A DNA stretch of 64,000 nt. It comes from Antilocapra americana. Its lineage: Eukaryota; Chordata; Mammalia; Artiodactyla; Antilocapridae. Under the pieces are notes generated by a model. The model searched no databases. It had not been told where the DNA came from and saw nothing but the letters and a program-made list of their open reading frames with translations. The stretch spans positions 42,855,293 through 42,919,292 of the forward strand of contig ML664161.1 in the NCBI GenBank assembly GCA_007570785.1, given 5' to 3'. A program made the translations under genes and the position numbers. The stretch's first letter is position 1. Every line of letters begins with the position of its first letter. Below are positions 10,623 through 21,264 of this stretch, in pieces.

Positions 10623-11555
10623 GCAAACATTTCTCCAAAGAAGACATTAAATGGCTAACAAACACATGAAAAGATGCTCAACATCACTCATTATCAGAGA
10701 AAGGCAAATCCAAACCACAATGAGGTACCACTTTACACCAGTCAGAATGGCTGCCATCCAAAAGTCTACAAGCAATAAAGGCTGGAGAGGATGTGGAGAA
10801 AAAGAAACCCTCTTACACTGTTGGTGGGAATGCAAACTAGTACAGCCACTATGGAAAACAGTGTGGAGATTCCTTAAAAAACTGGAAGTAGAACTGCCAT
10901 ATGAACCAGCAATCCCACTGCTGGGCATACACACTGAGGAAATCAGAATTGAAAGAGCCACGTGTACCCCAATGTTCATCGCTGTATTGTTTACAATAGC
11001 CAGGACATGAAAGCAACCTAGATGTCCATCACCTGACGAATGGATAAGAAAGTGGTGGTACATATACACAATGGAATATTACTCAGCCATTAAAAAGAAT
11101 TCATTTGAATCAGTTCTACTGAGGTGGGCGAAACTGGAGCCTATTATCCAGAGTGAAGTAAGCCAGAAGGAAAAACAACAGTACAGTATACTAACGCATA
11201 TATATGGAATTTAGAAAGATGGTAATGAGAACCCTGTATGCGAGACATCAAAAGAAACGCAGATGTATAGAACAGTCTTTTGGACTCTATGGGAGAGGGC
11301 AAGGGTGGGATGATATAGGAGAACGGCATTGAAACATGTTAATCATCATATGTGAAATCAATGTCCAGCCCAGGTTTGATGCTCAGGGCTGGTGCACTAG
11401 GATGATTCAGAGAGAGGGAATCGGGAGGGAGATGGGAGGGGGGTTCTGGAAGGGGAACACATGTATACCCATGGCAGATTCATGTCAATGTATGGCAAAA
11501 CCAACACGATAATGTAAAGAAAATTAAAATAAATAAATAAAATTTTTTAAAAAAG
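10277..11555 (+). mobile_element. Ruminant L1 3' end nested in BovB
   Basis: This 5'-truncated L1 of about 1.28 kb is inserted in the same orientation as its BovB host. It carries the C-terminal part of ORF2, with '[12 protein letters not shown]', '[19 protein letters not shown]' and '[13 protein letters not shown]' visible across frames 10257-10622 and 10651-11010. It then has a ruminant-type 3' UTR with a G-rich tract and an AATAAA-rich A tail (11520-11555). No target-site duplication is seen. About 4-5 BovB bases seem lost at the junction, which suggests an atypical insertion or later trimming. Confidence 0.92.
11423..11443 (+). other. G-quadruplex-type tract in L1 3' UTR
   Basis: There are four G-runs of three or more with loops of 1, 4 and 1 nt (runs at 11423-11425, 11427-11429, 11434-11436 and 11438-11443). 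This fits the canonical G4 pattern. A G-rich 3' UTR tract is a known recurrent feature of mammalian L1s. Confidence 0.7.
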
Positions 11556-11623
11556 AAAGAAAATTAGAGATACCAAGGGAACATTTCATGCAAAGATGAG
11601 CTCCATAAAGGACAGAAAATGGT

Positions 11624-12844
11624 ATGGACCTAACAGAAGCAGAAGATATTAAGAAGAGGTTGCAAGAACACAGAGAACTGTACAGAAAAGATCTTCACAA
11701 CCCAGATAATCACGATGGTATGATCATTCACCAAGAGCCAGACATCCTGGAATGTGAAGTCAAGTGGGCCTTAGAGAGCATCACAACGAGCAGAGCTAGT
11801 GGAGGTGATGGAATTCCAGTTGAGCTATTTCAAATCCTGAAAGATGATGCTGTGCAAGTGCTGCACTCAATATGCCAGCAAATTTGGAAAAGAGCAGTGG
11901 CCACAGGACTGGAAAATGTCAGTTTTCATTCCAATCCCAAAGAAAGACAATGCCAAAGAATGCTCAGACTACTGAACAATTGCACTCATCTCACACGCTG
12001 GTAAAGTAATGCTCAAAATTCTCCAAGCCAGGCTTCAGCAGTATTTGAACCAGATGTTCAAGCTGATTTTAGAAAAGGCAGAGGAACCCGAGATCAAATT
12101 GCCAACATCTGCTGGATCATTGAAAAAGCAAGAGAGTTCCAGAAAAATATCTACTTGTGCTTTATTGACTATGCCAAAGCCTTTGATTGTGTGGATCACA
12201 ATAAACTGTAGAAAATTCTGAAAGAGATGGAGAAACCAGACCATCCGACCTGTCTCTTGAGCAGCCTGTATGCAGGTCAGGAAACAACAGTTAGAACTAG
12301 ACATGGAACAACAGCCTGATTCCAAATAAGAAAAGGAGTATGTCAAGGCTGTATATTGTCACCCTACTTATTTAACTTCTATGCAGAGTACATCATGAAA
12401 AACACTGGGCTGGAAGAAGCACAAGATGGAATCAAGATTGCCAGGAGAAATATCAATAACCTCAGATATGCAGATGACACCACCTTTATGGCAAAAAGTG
12501 AAGAGGAACTAAAAACCCTCTTGCTGAAAGTGAAAGAGGAGAGTGAAAAAGTTAGCTTAAAGCTCAACATTCAGAAAACTAAGATCATGGCATTTGGTCC
12601 CATAACTTCATGGCAAATAGATGAGAAAACAGTGGAAACAGTGTCAGACTTTATTTTGGGGGGCTCCAAAATCAATGGTGATGGTGATTGCAGCCATGAA
12701 ATGAAAAGACGCTTACTCCCTGGAAGGAAAGTTATGACCAACCTAGACAGCATATTGAAAAGCAGGCACATTACTTTGTCAACAAAGGTCCATCTAGTCA
12801 AGGTTATGGTTTTTCCAGGAGTCATGTATCAATGTGAGAGTTGA
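11624..12844 (+). pseudogene. BovB ORF2 remnant with intact YADD box
   Basis: Three open stretches (11624-12004, 12009-12221 and 12356-12844) cover the BovB ORF2 region before the palm, the palm, and the start of the thumb. Landmarks are 'ASGGDGIPVELFQILKDDAV', 'AGNINNLRYADD'-type catalytic sequence (the YADD codons lie at 12467-12478) and 'VHLVKVMVFPGVMY'. It is broken by a frameshift near 12005, stops in 'KL*KIL' (about 12209), in 'T*FQ' (about 12318) and in 'CES*' (12842). The active-site aspartates survive, but the protein cannot be made. Confidence 0.85.
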
Positions 12845-13251
12845 ACGGTGAAGAAAGCTGAGTGCCAAAGGATTGATGCTTTTGAACTGTGGTGTTGGAG
12901 AAGACTCTTGAAAGTCCCTTGGACTGCAAAAAGATCCAACAAGTCCATCCTAAAGGAGATCAGTCCTGGATGTTCATTGGAAGGACTGATGTTGAAGCTG
13001 AAACTCCAATACTTTGGCCACCTCATGTGAAGAGTTGACTCATTGGAAAATACTCTAATGCTGGGAATGATTGGGGGCAGAAGGAGAAGGGGACGACAGA
13101 GGATGAGGTGGTTGAATGGCATCACCGACTCAATGAACATAGGTTTGGGTTGACTCTGGGAGTTGATGATGGACAGGAAGGCCTGGCTTGCTGTGATTCA
13201 TGGGGTTGCAAAGAGTCAGCGATGATTGAGCAACTAAACTGAACTGAACTG

Positions 13252-13479
13252 TAATATATGACATTTATATGCATAGCTTTATTTCTTTAATCTCTCACTT
13301 GAGAAATTTAAACTAGTTTCATAGTTCATATTCTTTTCTCAGAAAAGTATATCTATTTACAAAATTTTGAGGCTTCACAATCTTCCCAAACCTCCTTTCC
13401 AACCTGGATTTCTAGAACCATGCACTAGATAATTTTAAATTGTTTTAGCACTAACGTTTTACAGGCCTCTGGAACCACA
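13252..13479. other. Unassigned sequence
   Basis: I see no gene or clear repeat between the BovB tail and the MIR. Confidence 0.4.
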
Positions 13480-13715
13480 TAGCTTTAAATTAAATACAGA
13501 CCACAGATAGAATAATCAGTGCTATTAGACTCTGCCTCAGGCAAGTTACTTAACTTCACTGTGCCTCTATTTCCTTATCTGTAAAATGGTGGAAATAGTA
13601 GTACATTTTTATTCAGTTGTTGTGCGGATTAAATGAGTACATTCATATAAAGGTCTTAAAGGAGTATTTAGCACATAGTCATCTGTCAACTGTATGAACT
13701 GTTACTAATGTCTCT
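13480..13715 (+). repeat. MIR SINE, sense, fairly complete
   Basis: The order 'caggcaagttacttaacttc', 'cctctatttccttatctg', 'taaaatggtggaaatagtag', 'gttgtgcggattaaatgag' and 'ggagtatttagcacatagtc' follows the MIR consensus from the core to the 3' end. Confidence 0.85.
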
Positions 13716-14650
13716 GCCTAGTTGTGAAGTATTTTAGTGCAAAGATAAACACATGTCACTCGTCTTTAATCTACTCATTGTGAAGAACCCTGGTTCATAT
13801 TTTTGTCATGACTGAAATAGCACTTTTCCTTTTGTGAACCTATAATTGGACCCATTGCTCTGCTGTTAACTAACATTTATGAGCATTATTATATGCAGAA
13901 TGCTTTGAAAGAAGCCCCTTGATTTTAGAATTAACTTCCTTAATTTGGGGCTGTTTATGAAGCCTCTCTGATCAGTAGAAGAAGTGATTAAATTTTAAAT
14001 TAGGAATTAACTTTATCCTAAACCAGGAAATTATTTTTCATACCTTCTGTGTTATTGTAGTTTTATTTACTATGTATGTGTATCTGACCTATGATTTATG
14101 GACAAGTACTTTCTTTGAAAACATAATAAAATGAAAAATATAAAATTAACTTTATTCAGCTATACTAAGCATATATTATTTTCTTTGAGTGGCATTTAAA
14201 CTTGAGAAATTATTAAGGAAAAACAAACAAATTATTAAGGAAAAAGAAACAAAAAATGTTTTGATATTTCAGCATCTAAATATCAACTGTCAATTACAAA
14301 ACAAAACAGAAAAATCAATATACATTGTTTCAGGTAAGACAATATGTTTTATTGTGCCTGTTTCTTCATTGGTAGACAGCATTTTGGTGATTTACTCATG
14401 ATCATAGGGGAAGTATCCAAGGTACAATTAAGTTTCAAAATATTGAATTAGTTTACATTGAGCCCATTTTATCTCAAATTTATTTAAAAATGTATAGAAT
14501 GCATGGTATCAAAAGCTTGATATATACTGTATACATTGAAGAGTGGTGTATATTAAAGATAAAAGCCAAGATTCTTACACTTAAAAGAGTGGTTGATTTA
14601 TGTTAAATTTCAAAGGAAATGATTAGGCGACCTGTGTTGCCTAGTTAACA
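13716..14650. other. Unassigned AT-rich sequence
   Basis: No gene is visible. A weak L2/MIR-like trace ('taacatttatgagcatta') lies near 13868. The 70-codon frame at 14189-14401 has no family resemblance. Confidence 0.4.
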
Positions 14651-14830
14651 CAATTGTCTCATGTGCTCTATTGTTGTGACACTATGGACTGCAGCATGCC
14701 AGGCTTCCCTGTCCTTCAGTACTTCCCAGAATTTGCTCAAACTCATGTCCATTGGTGATGCTATCTAACCATCTCATTCTCTGTTGTCCCTTCTCCTCCT
14801 GCCCTCAATCTTTCCCAGCATCAAAGTCTG
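14651..14830 (-). mobile_element. BovB 3' fragment, antisense
   Basis: This is reverse BovB 3' end sequence: 'ctatggactgcagcatgcc', 'ccatctcattctctgttgtc' and 'cttctcctcctgccctcaat'. It has lost the usual 'ctgaa' tail and is short and diverged. Confidence 0.8.
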
Positions 14831-17050
14831 ACCTTTTTTATTCATTAAAAATAATTAGTGCTTTCCTAAGAGACTATCTCATTACTTACCATTTTTACTT
14901 TTCTATCATATTTAATATTTTGAAAATCTATGAACCCAACATGACTACTTTCTCTACAGGTTTTATGTTGAGCTGGTGCCATCTGTGGTTGTGAGGCCAA
15001 GTGTTCTGGTGGGGCAGAATAATCAAATCAAAGTTAATGGGGTGACCCATCTAAGCAGGGCTCTTTGTCATTAAGGTCCACTCTTGTGATAGTTGCGCAT
15101 TATCCAGCTGATTGGATTTGTAGGCAGGCATTCACCTGTGGCCCACATTGGCAGAGAAGACTTACTGCAGAGGCAGTCCTGGCGAAGCAGGAGGTAGGTA
15201 TCATGTGCAGCAAATTCTTTTGCTGGAAAGCCAAAGCATGCAGGCTAGCCTGAGCACTATTAGTAGATGGGCGATTCACACATTATTTGGTTGATTTAGG
15301 TCCCAAAGGAGAGTAACCAAAAGCAGAGTCACATGTCATTGAAGAGGAATGACTAGTCTTAAGCTGAGGAAAAGCAAGTACATGTAGAGACACTGAGCGG
15401 ATGATCAGACAAGATTTAAGCACACAAAGCCTTTTACCTCCATCTCAGGAGCTATGTTCTCTGTTTGGATGAGAGCTGTTGTAAGAATTTCCATGTCTGT
15501 TGGGGGCACTGAGGTTCTCACGGACTATGGTAAACACGATTTGGCTCACACGCTCTCATAATCAGGCTGACTTGCACTGAAACAGAGAGTGCTCTATAGT
15601 GGTGCCAGGCCTCTAGCAGTACCAACTGTTAAATAATAAACAGGCCCTGTTTGTTGGCAGCCTCTTCCCCTCCCGCCAACATGGAGTGCCCATTCTCTGG
15701 GTTTACCTGCCTGCATGTGTTCAGATGCTTAGAACAGTTGTGTGAGGTGCTTGTTGTGTGAGGCGGTGGTGGCACTGAGGCATCAGTCTACAATCTAATC
15801 TGCTTAGTTTATTATTCTCCCAGGACCTCGGTGAGCTAGCAAACATGCAGGGCTCTGGCAGCCCCAACAATGGCCATGCTATCGTTCTAGATAACGTTAC
15901 AGGCTTTGCAGACTGCAATGGCTAATTGTTTTCCTAACATTCACTTTCCCTTTGTATTCTTTTCTTCCCTTGAATTGGTTTTCAGAGAGAAGGGATTAGG
16001 AAGGGTGAGAGTGATTCTGCAAGTTCGCTTTTTTACTTCCAAGAAGTTAGAAAGTATTTGTGTTGGTTGTTTTATTTTAATAGCAGCATGTATGTGGTTT
16101 ATTCACATTGAAAGTGAGTCAGACATAATTAGAAAATTCTTACTGAAGACCCACAGGGTACATAGAACCCAGACTAGGTGCTCAAATTTAACTCATTATA
16201 CTTTATTTACTGTGTTACTCTATGACAACTGTCCTGGTAAGGACAAAGTTCTCCCTCAGATTCCAGGCACCATGTACTGGAAGAGCAAGTCAATTAAGAG
16301 CCAAGCCAGAAACACATGCACACAAACTTTAGACAAAAATGATTCCTAAAAGTCCTCTATGTTGTGGAGAATTTTTATTCTCTGGTCCCAGGTATAGGGC
16401 CTTGGTAATCTCAATTTTATATTGCTTTATGTCCAAAGGAATTTGGTATGCAATACAGATTCAGTGGTCAAAAATAGACTCTCTTAATTCTCATAAACCC
16501 TCTGCAAACCCCAATCCTGAGCAAAGCTCAGGATAAATAGGCCATGATACCAAATCCAGGAGGAGGCTTTTTGTTGATCAGTGTAAGTGAGGCACATTCA
16601 TAGTAGGGTAATCAGCAGCATGTGGTGGTAGAGAAAGGGTAGCTATGAAGCAAAACGGCTGTTTTTTTCAGGAACTAATTCTAAAGCCAATGCCTGCAAC
16701 TTTCAAGTAATGACAGTATCCCTGGAGTAAGTTTCTACCAGGGTGACTGCTGTGAAAAATAGCCCTTATTAGAGGACTATGTTAAAACACATCTTTAAAA
16801 AAAAAAAAATCAGTCACATTCCATTATAATGATGGCTCTTACATGATGAAGCTTTCCCTTGGTTGGAAAACCAAAACCATTTGCTTGACTGAAATGAAAT
16901 TTCTCCTATCTCAGGTCACTAAATATGCTTTCAGCTGAGGGGTAATCATTCAGTTTCTTGGGCTAACATATTTTTAGATCAGGAGTACACATTTGGATTA
17001 AGAACTCTGGTGACAGTTCAGGGAGTGTTGCAGAAAGTTAAGATAGTATT
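14831..17050. other. Long unique stretch, locally GC-richer (14990-15910)
   Basis: I recognise no transposon across most of this 2.2 kb. The part at 14990-15910 has noticeably more G+C and scattered CpG than its surroundings, which can mark regulatory or conserved sequence. There is a GTTGTGTGAGG direct repeat at 15737-15747 and 15753-15763. A 143-codon frame (ATG at 15918, to 16349) is the longest open frame outside transposons here, but it shows no domain and is probably chance. An A-run lies at about 16797-16809. Confidence 0.4.
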
Positions 17051-17062
17051 CCATATTCAGCC

Positions 17063-17321
17063 TGTGTGCTTGTCATGGCCGACTCTTTTCGATTCTATGA
17101 GCCATAGCCCTCCAGGCACCTCTGTCAATGGGATTCTCCAGGCAAGAACACGGGAGTGGGTTGCTGTGCCCTCCTCCACGTGATCTTCCTGACTCGGGGG
17201 TCGAACCCCCATCTCTTACATCTCATGCCTTGGCAGGCAAGTTCTTTACCCCTAGTGCCACCTGTGCTGTGCCTTGTTGCTCAGTCATGTCCGACTCTTT
17301 GTGACCCCATGGACAGCAGCT
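17063..17321 (-). mobile_element. Compound Bov-tA/BovA SINE, antisense, first of a stacked pair
   Basis: A reverse Bov-tA (17063 to about 17270, ending in the tRNA-like 'ctagtgccacctg') is joined to the start of a second reverse BovA unit ('gtccgactctttgtgacccc', about 17265-17320). The 12-bp sequence ccatattcagcc lies on both sides (17051-17062 and 17322-17333). Confidence 0.85.
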
Positions 17322-17333
17322 CCATATTCAGCC

Positions 17334-17521
17334 CGTGTGCTCAGTCACTTCAGGCTCTTTGTGACCCCATGCAGTGTATCCTCTGTCCATAGGATTCTCC
17401 AGGCAAGAACACTGGAGTGGGTTGCCATTTCCTCCTCCAGAGGGTTTTCCTGACCCAGGGATCGAACTTACATCTCCTACGTTGAAGGCTCATTTGTTAC
17501 CCACTGAGCAGCAGGGAAGTC
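17334..17521 (-). mobile_element. Bov-tA SINE, antisense, second of a stacked pair
   Basis: This complete reverse Bov-tA runs from 'gtgctcagtcacttc' to 'ccactgagcagcagggaagt'. It is flanked by ccatattcagcc at 17322-17333 and 17522-17533, the same 12-mer that flanks the neighbouring SINE. Confidence 0.92.
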
Positions 17522-17533
17522 CCATATTCAGCC

Positions 17534-18240
17534 TAATTTTCCCTAAATTCATACCTCAGTGGTTTATAATGGATACGCTTGTGGTGGTTCTATTTTCCTC
17601 TATGATAAATACAAGATCTCATCTTCTCATTATCTTTTAAGAAAGAGTTAGCTAATTTGTAGTGTCGAAAGTGCTTTAAAAAAATATCAGGCAGTATTAG
17701 TTCACTCAGAATGCTGACAAATACATAGTGGTAAAATTTATAGGGAAGCAATAGTTTAAAAAGCAACTTGCATTATATAACAAAATAATGAATTTCTGTT
17801 TACTGTCAGTCTCCTATTGGATCCATATCACCTTGTCACTGAGTCTCAAAAATTTCATCCTTTGAGAATGTTCAAGTGAATCAAACCCTTCCTCCCAGAA
17901 ATTTTGCCCATTTCCACTAGGCTTCTTCCTAACCAGCAGGCTCAGTGCCCCCATTGCCTAGATGCTCTATCAGAGCTTTCTTCTCTCCCCATGTCAGGCT
18001 GCTGGCAGCTAGTATCAACCACAAACTCCCCTACACTCTTGCATTATCAATATTTAATCTGTTGAGGATAGGAATGCATATCCCAAAGATTTTAGAATTG
18101 TGCCTAGTAGAGAATATATAAGTTCTAAGTGAGGAGGACCTGAGGCACTCTCTTAGAATTAAAGCTCCTCAATGTGGCAAATTCTGTTGACAGCTTGACC
18201 ATTTTACTTCCTGTGTTCCAGCTGCGTTGAGTATTGATTT
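17534..18240. other. Mostly unassigned sequence
   Basis: No gene is visible. The stretch at 18055-18125 ('ttgaggataggaatgcatat ... gtgcctagtagaga') weakly resembles a sense L2 3' end. Confidence 0.4.
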
Positions 18241-18310
18241 CATACACACACACAAAATATGTAGGTATATATAGTTATACATATAACATGTAATATGTAT
18301 ATCTACAATG
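18241..18310. repeat. CA/TA-rich simple repeat
   Basis: A short (AC)n tract at 18244-18254 runs into irregular TA/TG-rich sequence. It may vary in length between individuals. Confidence 0.6.
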
Positions 18311-18516
18311 TCATGTGTTTATTTTACTTATATAAATTTCTGGTAATTGTTCCTAGTGATTTGGATGCTAAAATATAATAAAATAAGCTTTTTCTTATGA
18401 GATATACCTATTTAAGCACCTGTATATCTAGACATCCTTGAGGTACTTGCAAGACTCTATTTGACTGTGTATGGTCAAAATGTGCAGTTGGGTACCAATA
18501 TAGTGCATTATCTTAT

Positions 18517-18627
18517 AAGTGTTCATGTCCCACTCTTTGCAACCCCATGGACTATAGCCCATCAGGTTCCTGTGTCCATGGGATTCTCCAAGCAAAAATA
18601 CTGTAGTGGTTGCCATTTCCTTCTCCA
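18517..18627 (-). mobile_element. BovA SINE, antisense, with 11-bp TSD
   Basis: This is a BovA monomer only ('ctttgcaaccccatggact' to 'gccatttccttctcca'), without the tRNA-like head. Flanks at 18506-18516 and 18628-18638 match at 10 of 11 positions (cattatcttat versus cattatctcat). Confidence 0.9.
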
Positions 18628-18638
18628 CATTATCTCAT

Positions 18639-19239
18639 TACTTATTAGAAAAAACTTTAATGATATAATTAGTGTTTTGCATAATATAAGAATGTTTTAC
18701 TATATTTAATTTAAAAATATATGTATATAGCTATAGTTGATTTTGGTTGTTGAGAAAATGGGATTGCTGGAACAGCACTTAAATAAAATGAATAGTACTG
18801 ACCTACTTAGAAAAATTAATTGTGAAAGAAAAAATAATGGATTAGAGTTTCAGATAATGGTTTTGGGGATGCTGCTGGTTGAAATCCATCCCGAGGCTTA
18901 TTTATAATTGGCACAATTAGAGTTTTCGAGAATTCAGCAGCTTTAATTTATTTACAAAAATTCATATAGGATTTGAGTTACTGAGGGTGTGGGGGATGGA
19001 GATGGGTAGGAGACTCACTATTTACATTTAAGTTCTACAGAATCGCAAATTCATATTTTGGGGGAGAATTATCTCCAGGCAAAGGGTACCAATTTCTTTA
19101 ATTGAGAGAATTTATTATATTGGATACTTATATCAATAAATGTTTGTATTAGATCAGATAGCAAAAATTGGATATGTCCTTGCACTTAAGACGATTTTAT
19201 TTTCTGTATTTTCTACAGACTATCTCCACAATTTGCATT
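18639..19239. other. Unassigned AT-rich sequence
   Basis: I recognise nothing in this stretch. Confidence 0.4.
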
Positions 19240-19244
19240 TGATT

Positions 19245-19350
19245 TCTGGAAATTTTTATTTATTAACCAAATGTTCATTGAATGCCTACTGTGTATTAGG
19301 TACCATTCTATATACTTGGGATCTATTAATGAAAAAAATAAGTGAATTAT
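19245..19350 (-). repeat. L2 3' fragment, antisense
   Basis: The stretch 'gttcattgaatgcctactgt' followed by 'taggtaccattctatatact' matches the reverse of the L2 3' end. Confidence 0.55.
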
Positions 19351-19705
19351 GAAGTATGTTAGGTGATGATAAATATACAATCCATTTACACATGATCCAT
19401 AAAAAAATAAATTGGACTTCATCAAAGTTAAAATTCTCTACACTTTGGAAACATTATTAAAACAACAAAAAGATAAATTACAGACTAAGAAAATATTTGT
19501 AAAGAATATATCTGATAAAGAACTTATATAGCCAGAAAATAAAAAGAAATATCAAAATTCAACAATAATATAACCCAATCTTTTAAAAATGGGCAAAAGA
19601 GTTGACCACACTATCCCAAAAAGATATAGGGTTGGTAAATTAGTGCATGAAAAGATGTTCAACATAATCATTAGAAAAATGCAAATTAAAACCACAAAGG
19701 GAAAC

Positions 19706-19915
19706 TGTTGTTGCTAGTTGCTCAGTCTTGTCTGAGTCTTTGCCACCCTGTAGACTGTGCCTGCCAGGCTCCTCTATCCATGGGATTCTCCAGGCAAGAA
19801 TACTGGAGTGAATTGCCATTCTCTTTTCTAGGGAATCTTCCTGACCTAGGGATAGAACCCGACTCTCAAGTATTGGCAGACAGATTCTTTACCAGTGAGC
19901 CACCTGGGAAGTCCC
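19706..19915 (-). mobile_element. Bov-tA SINE, antisense, inside old L1
   Basis: This is a complete reverse Bov-tA, from 'gttgttgctagttgctcag' to 'gagccacctgggaagtccc'. L1 sequence resumes directly after it ('aatgagacattactctacac'). Confidence 0.9.
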
Positions 19916-20313
19916 AATGAGACATTACTCTACACCTATTAGAATGGCTGAAATTAAAAAGACTGACCATACTAAATATTAGCAAAGATGTGGAGAAATC
20001 AGAAACCTCATACATTACTGGTGGGAAAGTAAATGATACAGCCACTTTGGAAAACATTCTGACAATTGTTTTTGAAGTTAAACATACGCTCATGTGATCC
20101 AGTCATTCTACTCCTATGTATTTACACAAAAGAAAGGAAAGTATGTCTTTGTCAAACCTTGTACACAGATGTTCCTATCAGCTTTAGTGTATAAACTAAA
20201 AATTATAAACAGCTTAAATGTCCATCAAGAGGTGAATGGATATACAAATTGTAACATATCTGTGTGATAGAGTATTACTTAACAACGAAAAGGAGCAGTT
20301 TATTGATACATAC

Positions 20314-20862
20314 TACAGCCATGAAAATAAAACACACTTAGTCCTTGGAAGAAAAGTTATGACCAACCTAGACGGCATATTGAAAAACAGAGACATTACT
20401 TTGCTGACAAATGTCCATCTAGTCAAGGCTATGGTTTTTCCAGTAGTCATGTATAAATGTGAGAGTTGGATCATTAAGAAAGCTGAGTGCCAAAGAATTG
20501 ATGCTTTTGAACTGTGGTGTTAGAGAAGAATCTTGAGAGTCCCTTGGACTGCAAGAAGATCAAGCCAGTCAATCCTAAAGAAAATCAGTCCTGAATATTC
20601 ACTGAAAGGACTGATGCTGAAATTGAAGCTACAATACTTTGGACATTGCTGTGAAGAGGTGACTCCTGAGAAAAGACCCTGATGCTGGGAAAGATTGAAG
20701 GCAGGAGGAGAAGGGGATAACAGAGGATGAGATGGTTGGATGGCATCACTGACTTGATGGACATAAGTTTGAGCAAGCTCCGGGAGTTGCTGATGGCTGG
20801 CCTGGTGTGCTGCAGTCCATGTGGTTGAAAAAAATTGGACAGCAAACTGAACTGAACTGAAC
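20314..20862 (+). mobile_element. BovB 3' end, sense, inside old L1
   Basis: This is about 550 bp of the BovB 3' end. It starts at 'gccatgaaaataaaacacac', contains 'ggatcattaagaaagctgag' and 'ttgatgcttttgaactgtgg', and ends in 'actgaactgaactga'. ORF2 is interrupted (TGG to TAG at about 20521). Confidence 0.92.
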
Positions 20863-21264
20863 AACCTAATGGGTCTCAGAATTATTATACTAACCAAAAC
20901 GAGGCAAAACAAGGGCATACTATAAGATCCCATTTATATAAAATTCTGGAAAATAAAAGCTAATGTATAGTGACAGAAGGTAGATCCAATGCTTGCATAA
21001 GGAAAGTTTTGAAGGTGATAAATAATATTGCTATCTTGATTGTGGTAGTGATTTCACTGGTCAGTGTGCCAAAACTTATCAAATTTAAATTTGTGAAATT
21101 ATTGTCTTACAATTATACTTCAACAAATTTATTTTTAAATATAAGGCAAAAGAGATGAAGACTTATATACAGTGAATAGTTGGGTAGTAAATTTAAATAG
21201 GGTACCAGGCTAGTGTGTTTAGAAATATTTTTGATCTTTCTTCTAAGTATCTATTAAATGTTTT

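Larger units (their letters stand above)
9541..13251 (+). mobile_element. BovB LINE, long copy interrupted by an L1
   Basis: The copy starts in BovB's CpG-bearing 5' region (repeated 'gctcctcttgg'-type units, 9541-9735). It jumps by an internal deletion at about 9740 into the start of ORF2, runs to 10276, is interrupted by an L1 (10277-11555), and resumes at 11556 to the 'ctgaactgaact' tail at 13251. About 2.4 kb of BovB remains. Other damage includes a small deletion at about 12050 (between 'ttgaacc' and 'agatgttcaag') and many stops. The BovB must be older than the L1 that sits in it. Confidence 0.93.
19398..21150 (+). repeat. Old L1 (L1M-type) 3' end, sense, with two insertions
   Basis: The sequence follows the ORF2 C-terminus and 3' UTR of an old L1: 'aaattggacttcatcaaagt', 'atgggcaaaagagttgac', 'catgaaaagatgttcaacat', then 'attactggtgggaaagtaaa', 'cttaaatgtccatcaag', and the 3' UTR with 'cttacaattatacttcaaca' at the end. 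A Bov-tA (19706-19915) and a BovB (20314-20862) split it. Frames are broken throughout. Confidence 0.85.

Noticed and set aside
10647..11069. 140-codon minus-strand frame
   Set aside because: It is an antisense shadow of the L1 ORF2 C-terminus.
15906..16349. 147-codon plus-strand open frame in unique sequence
   Set aside because: It begins with TTG (first ATG at 15918), shows no domain, signal or family resemblance, and ends in AT-rich sequence. One such frame is expected in 64 kb.
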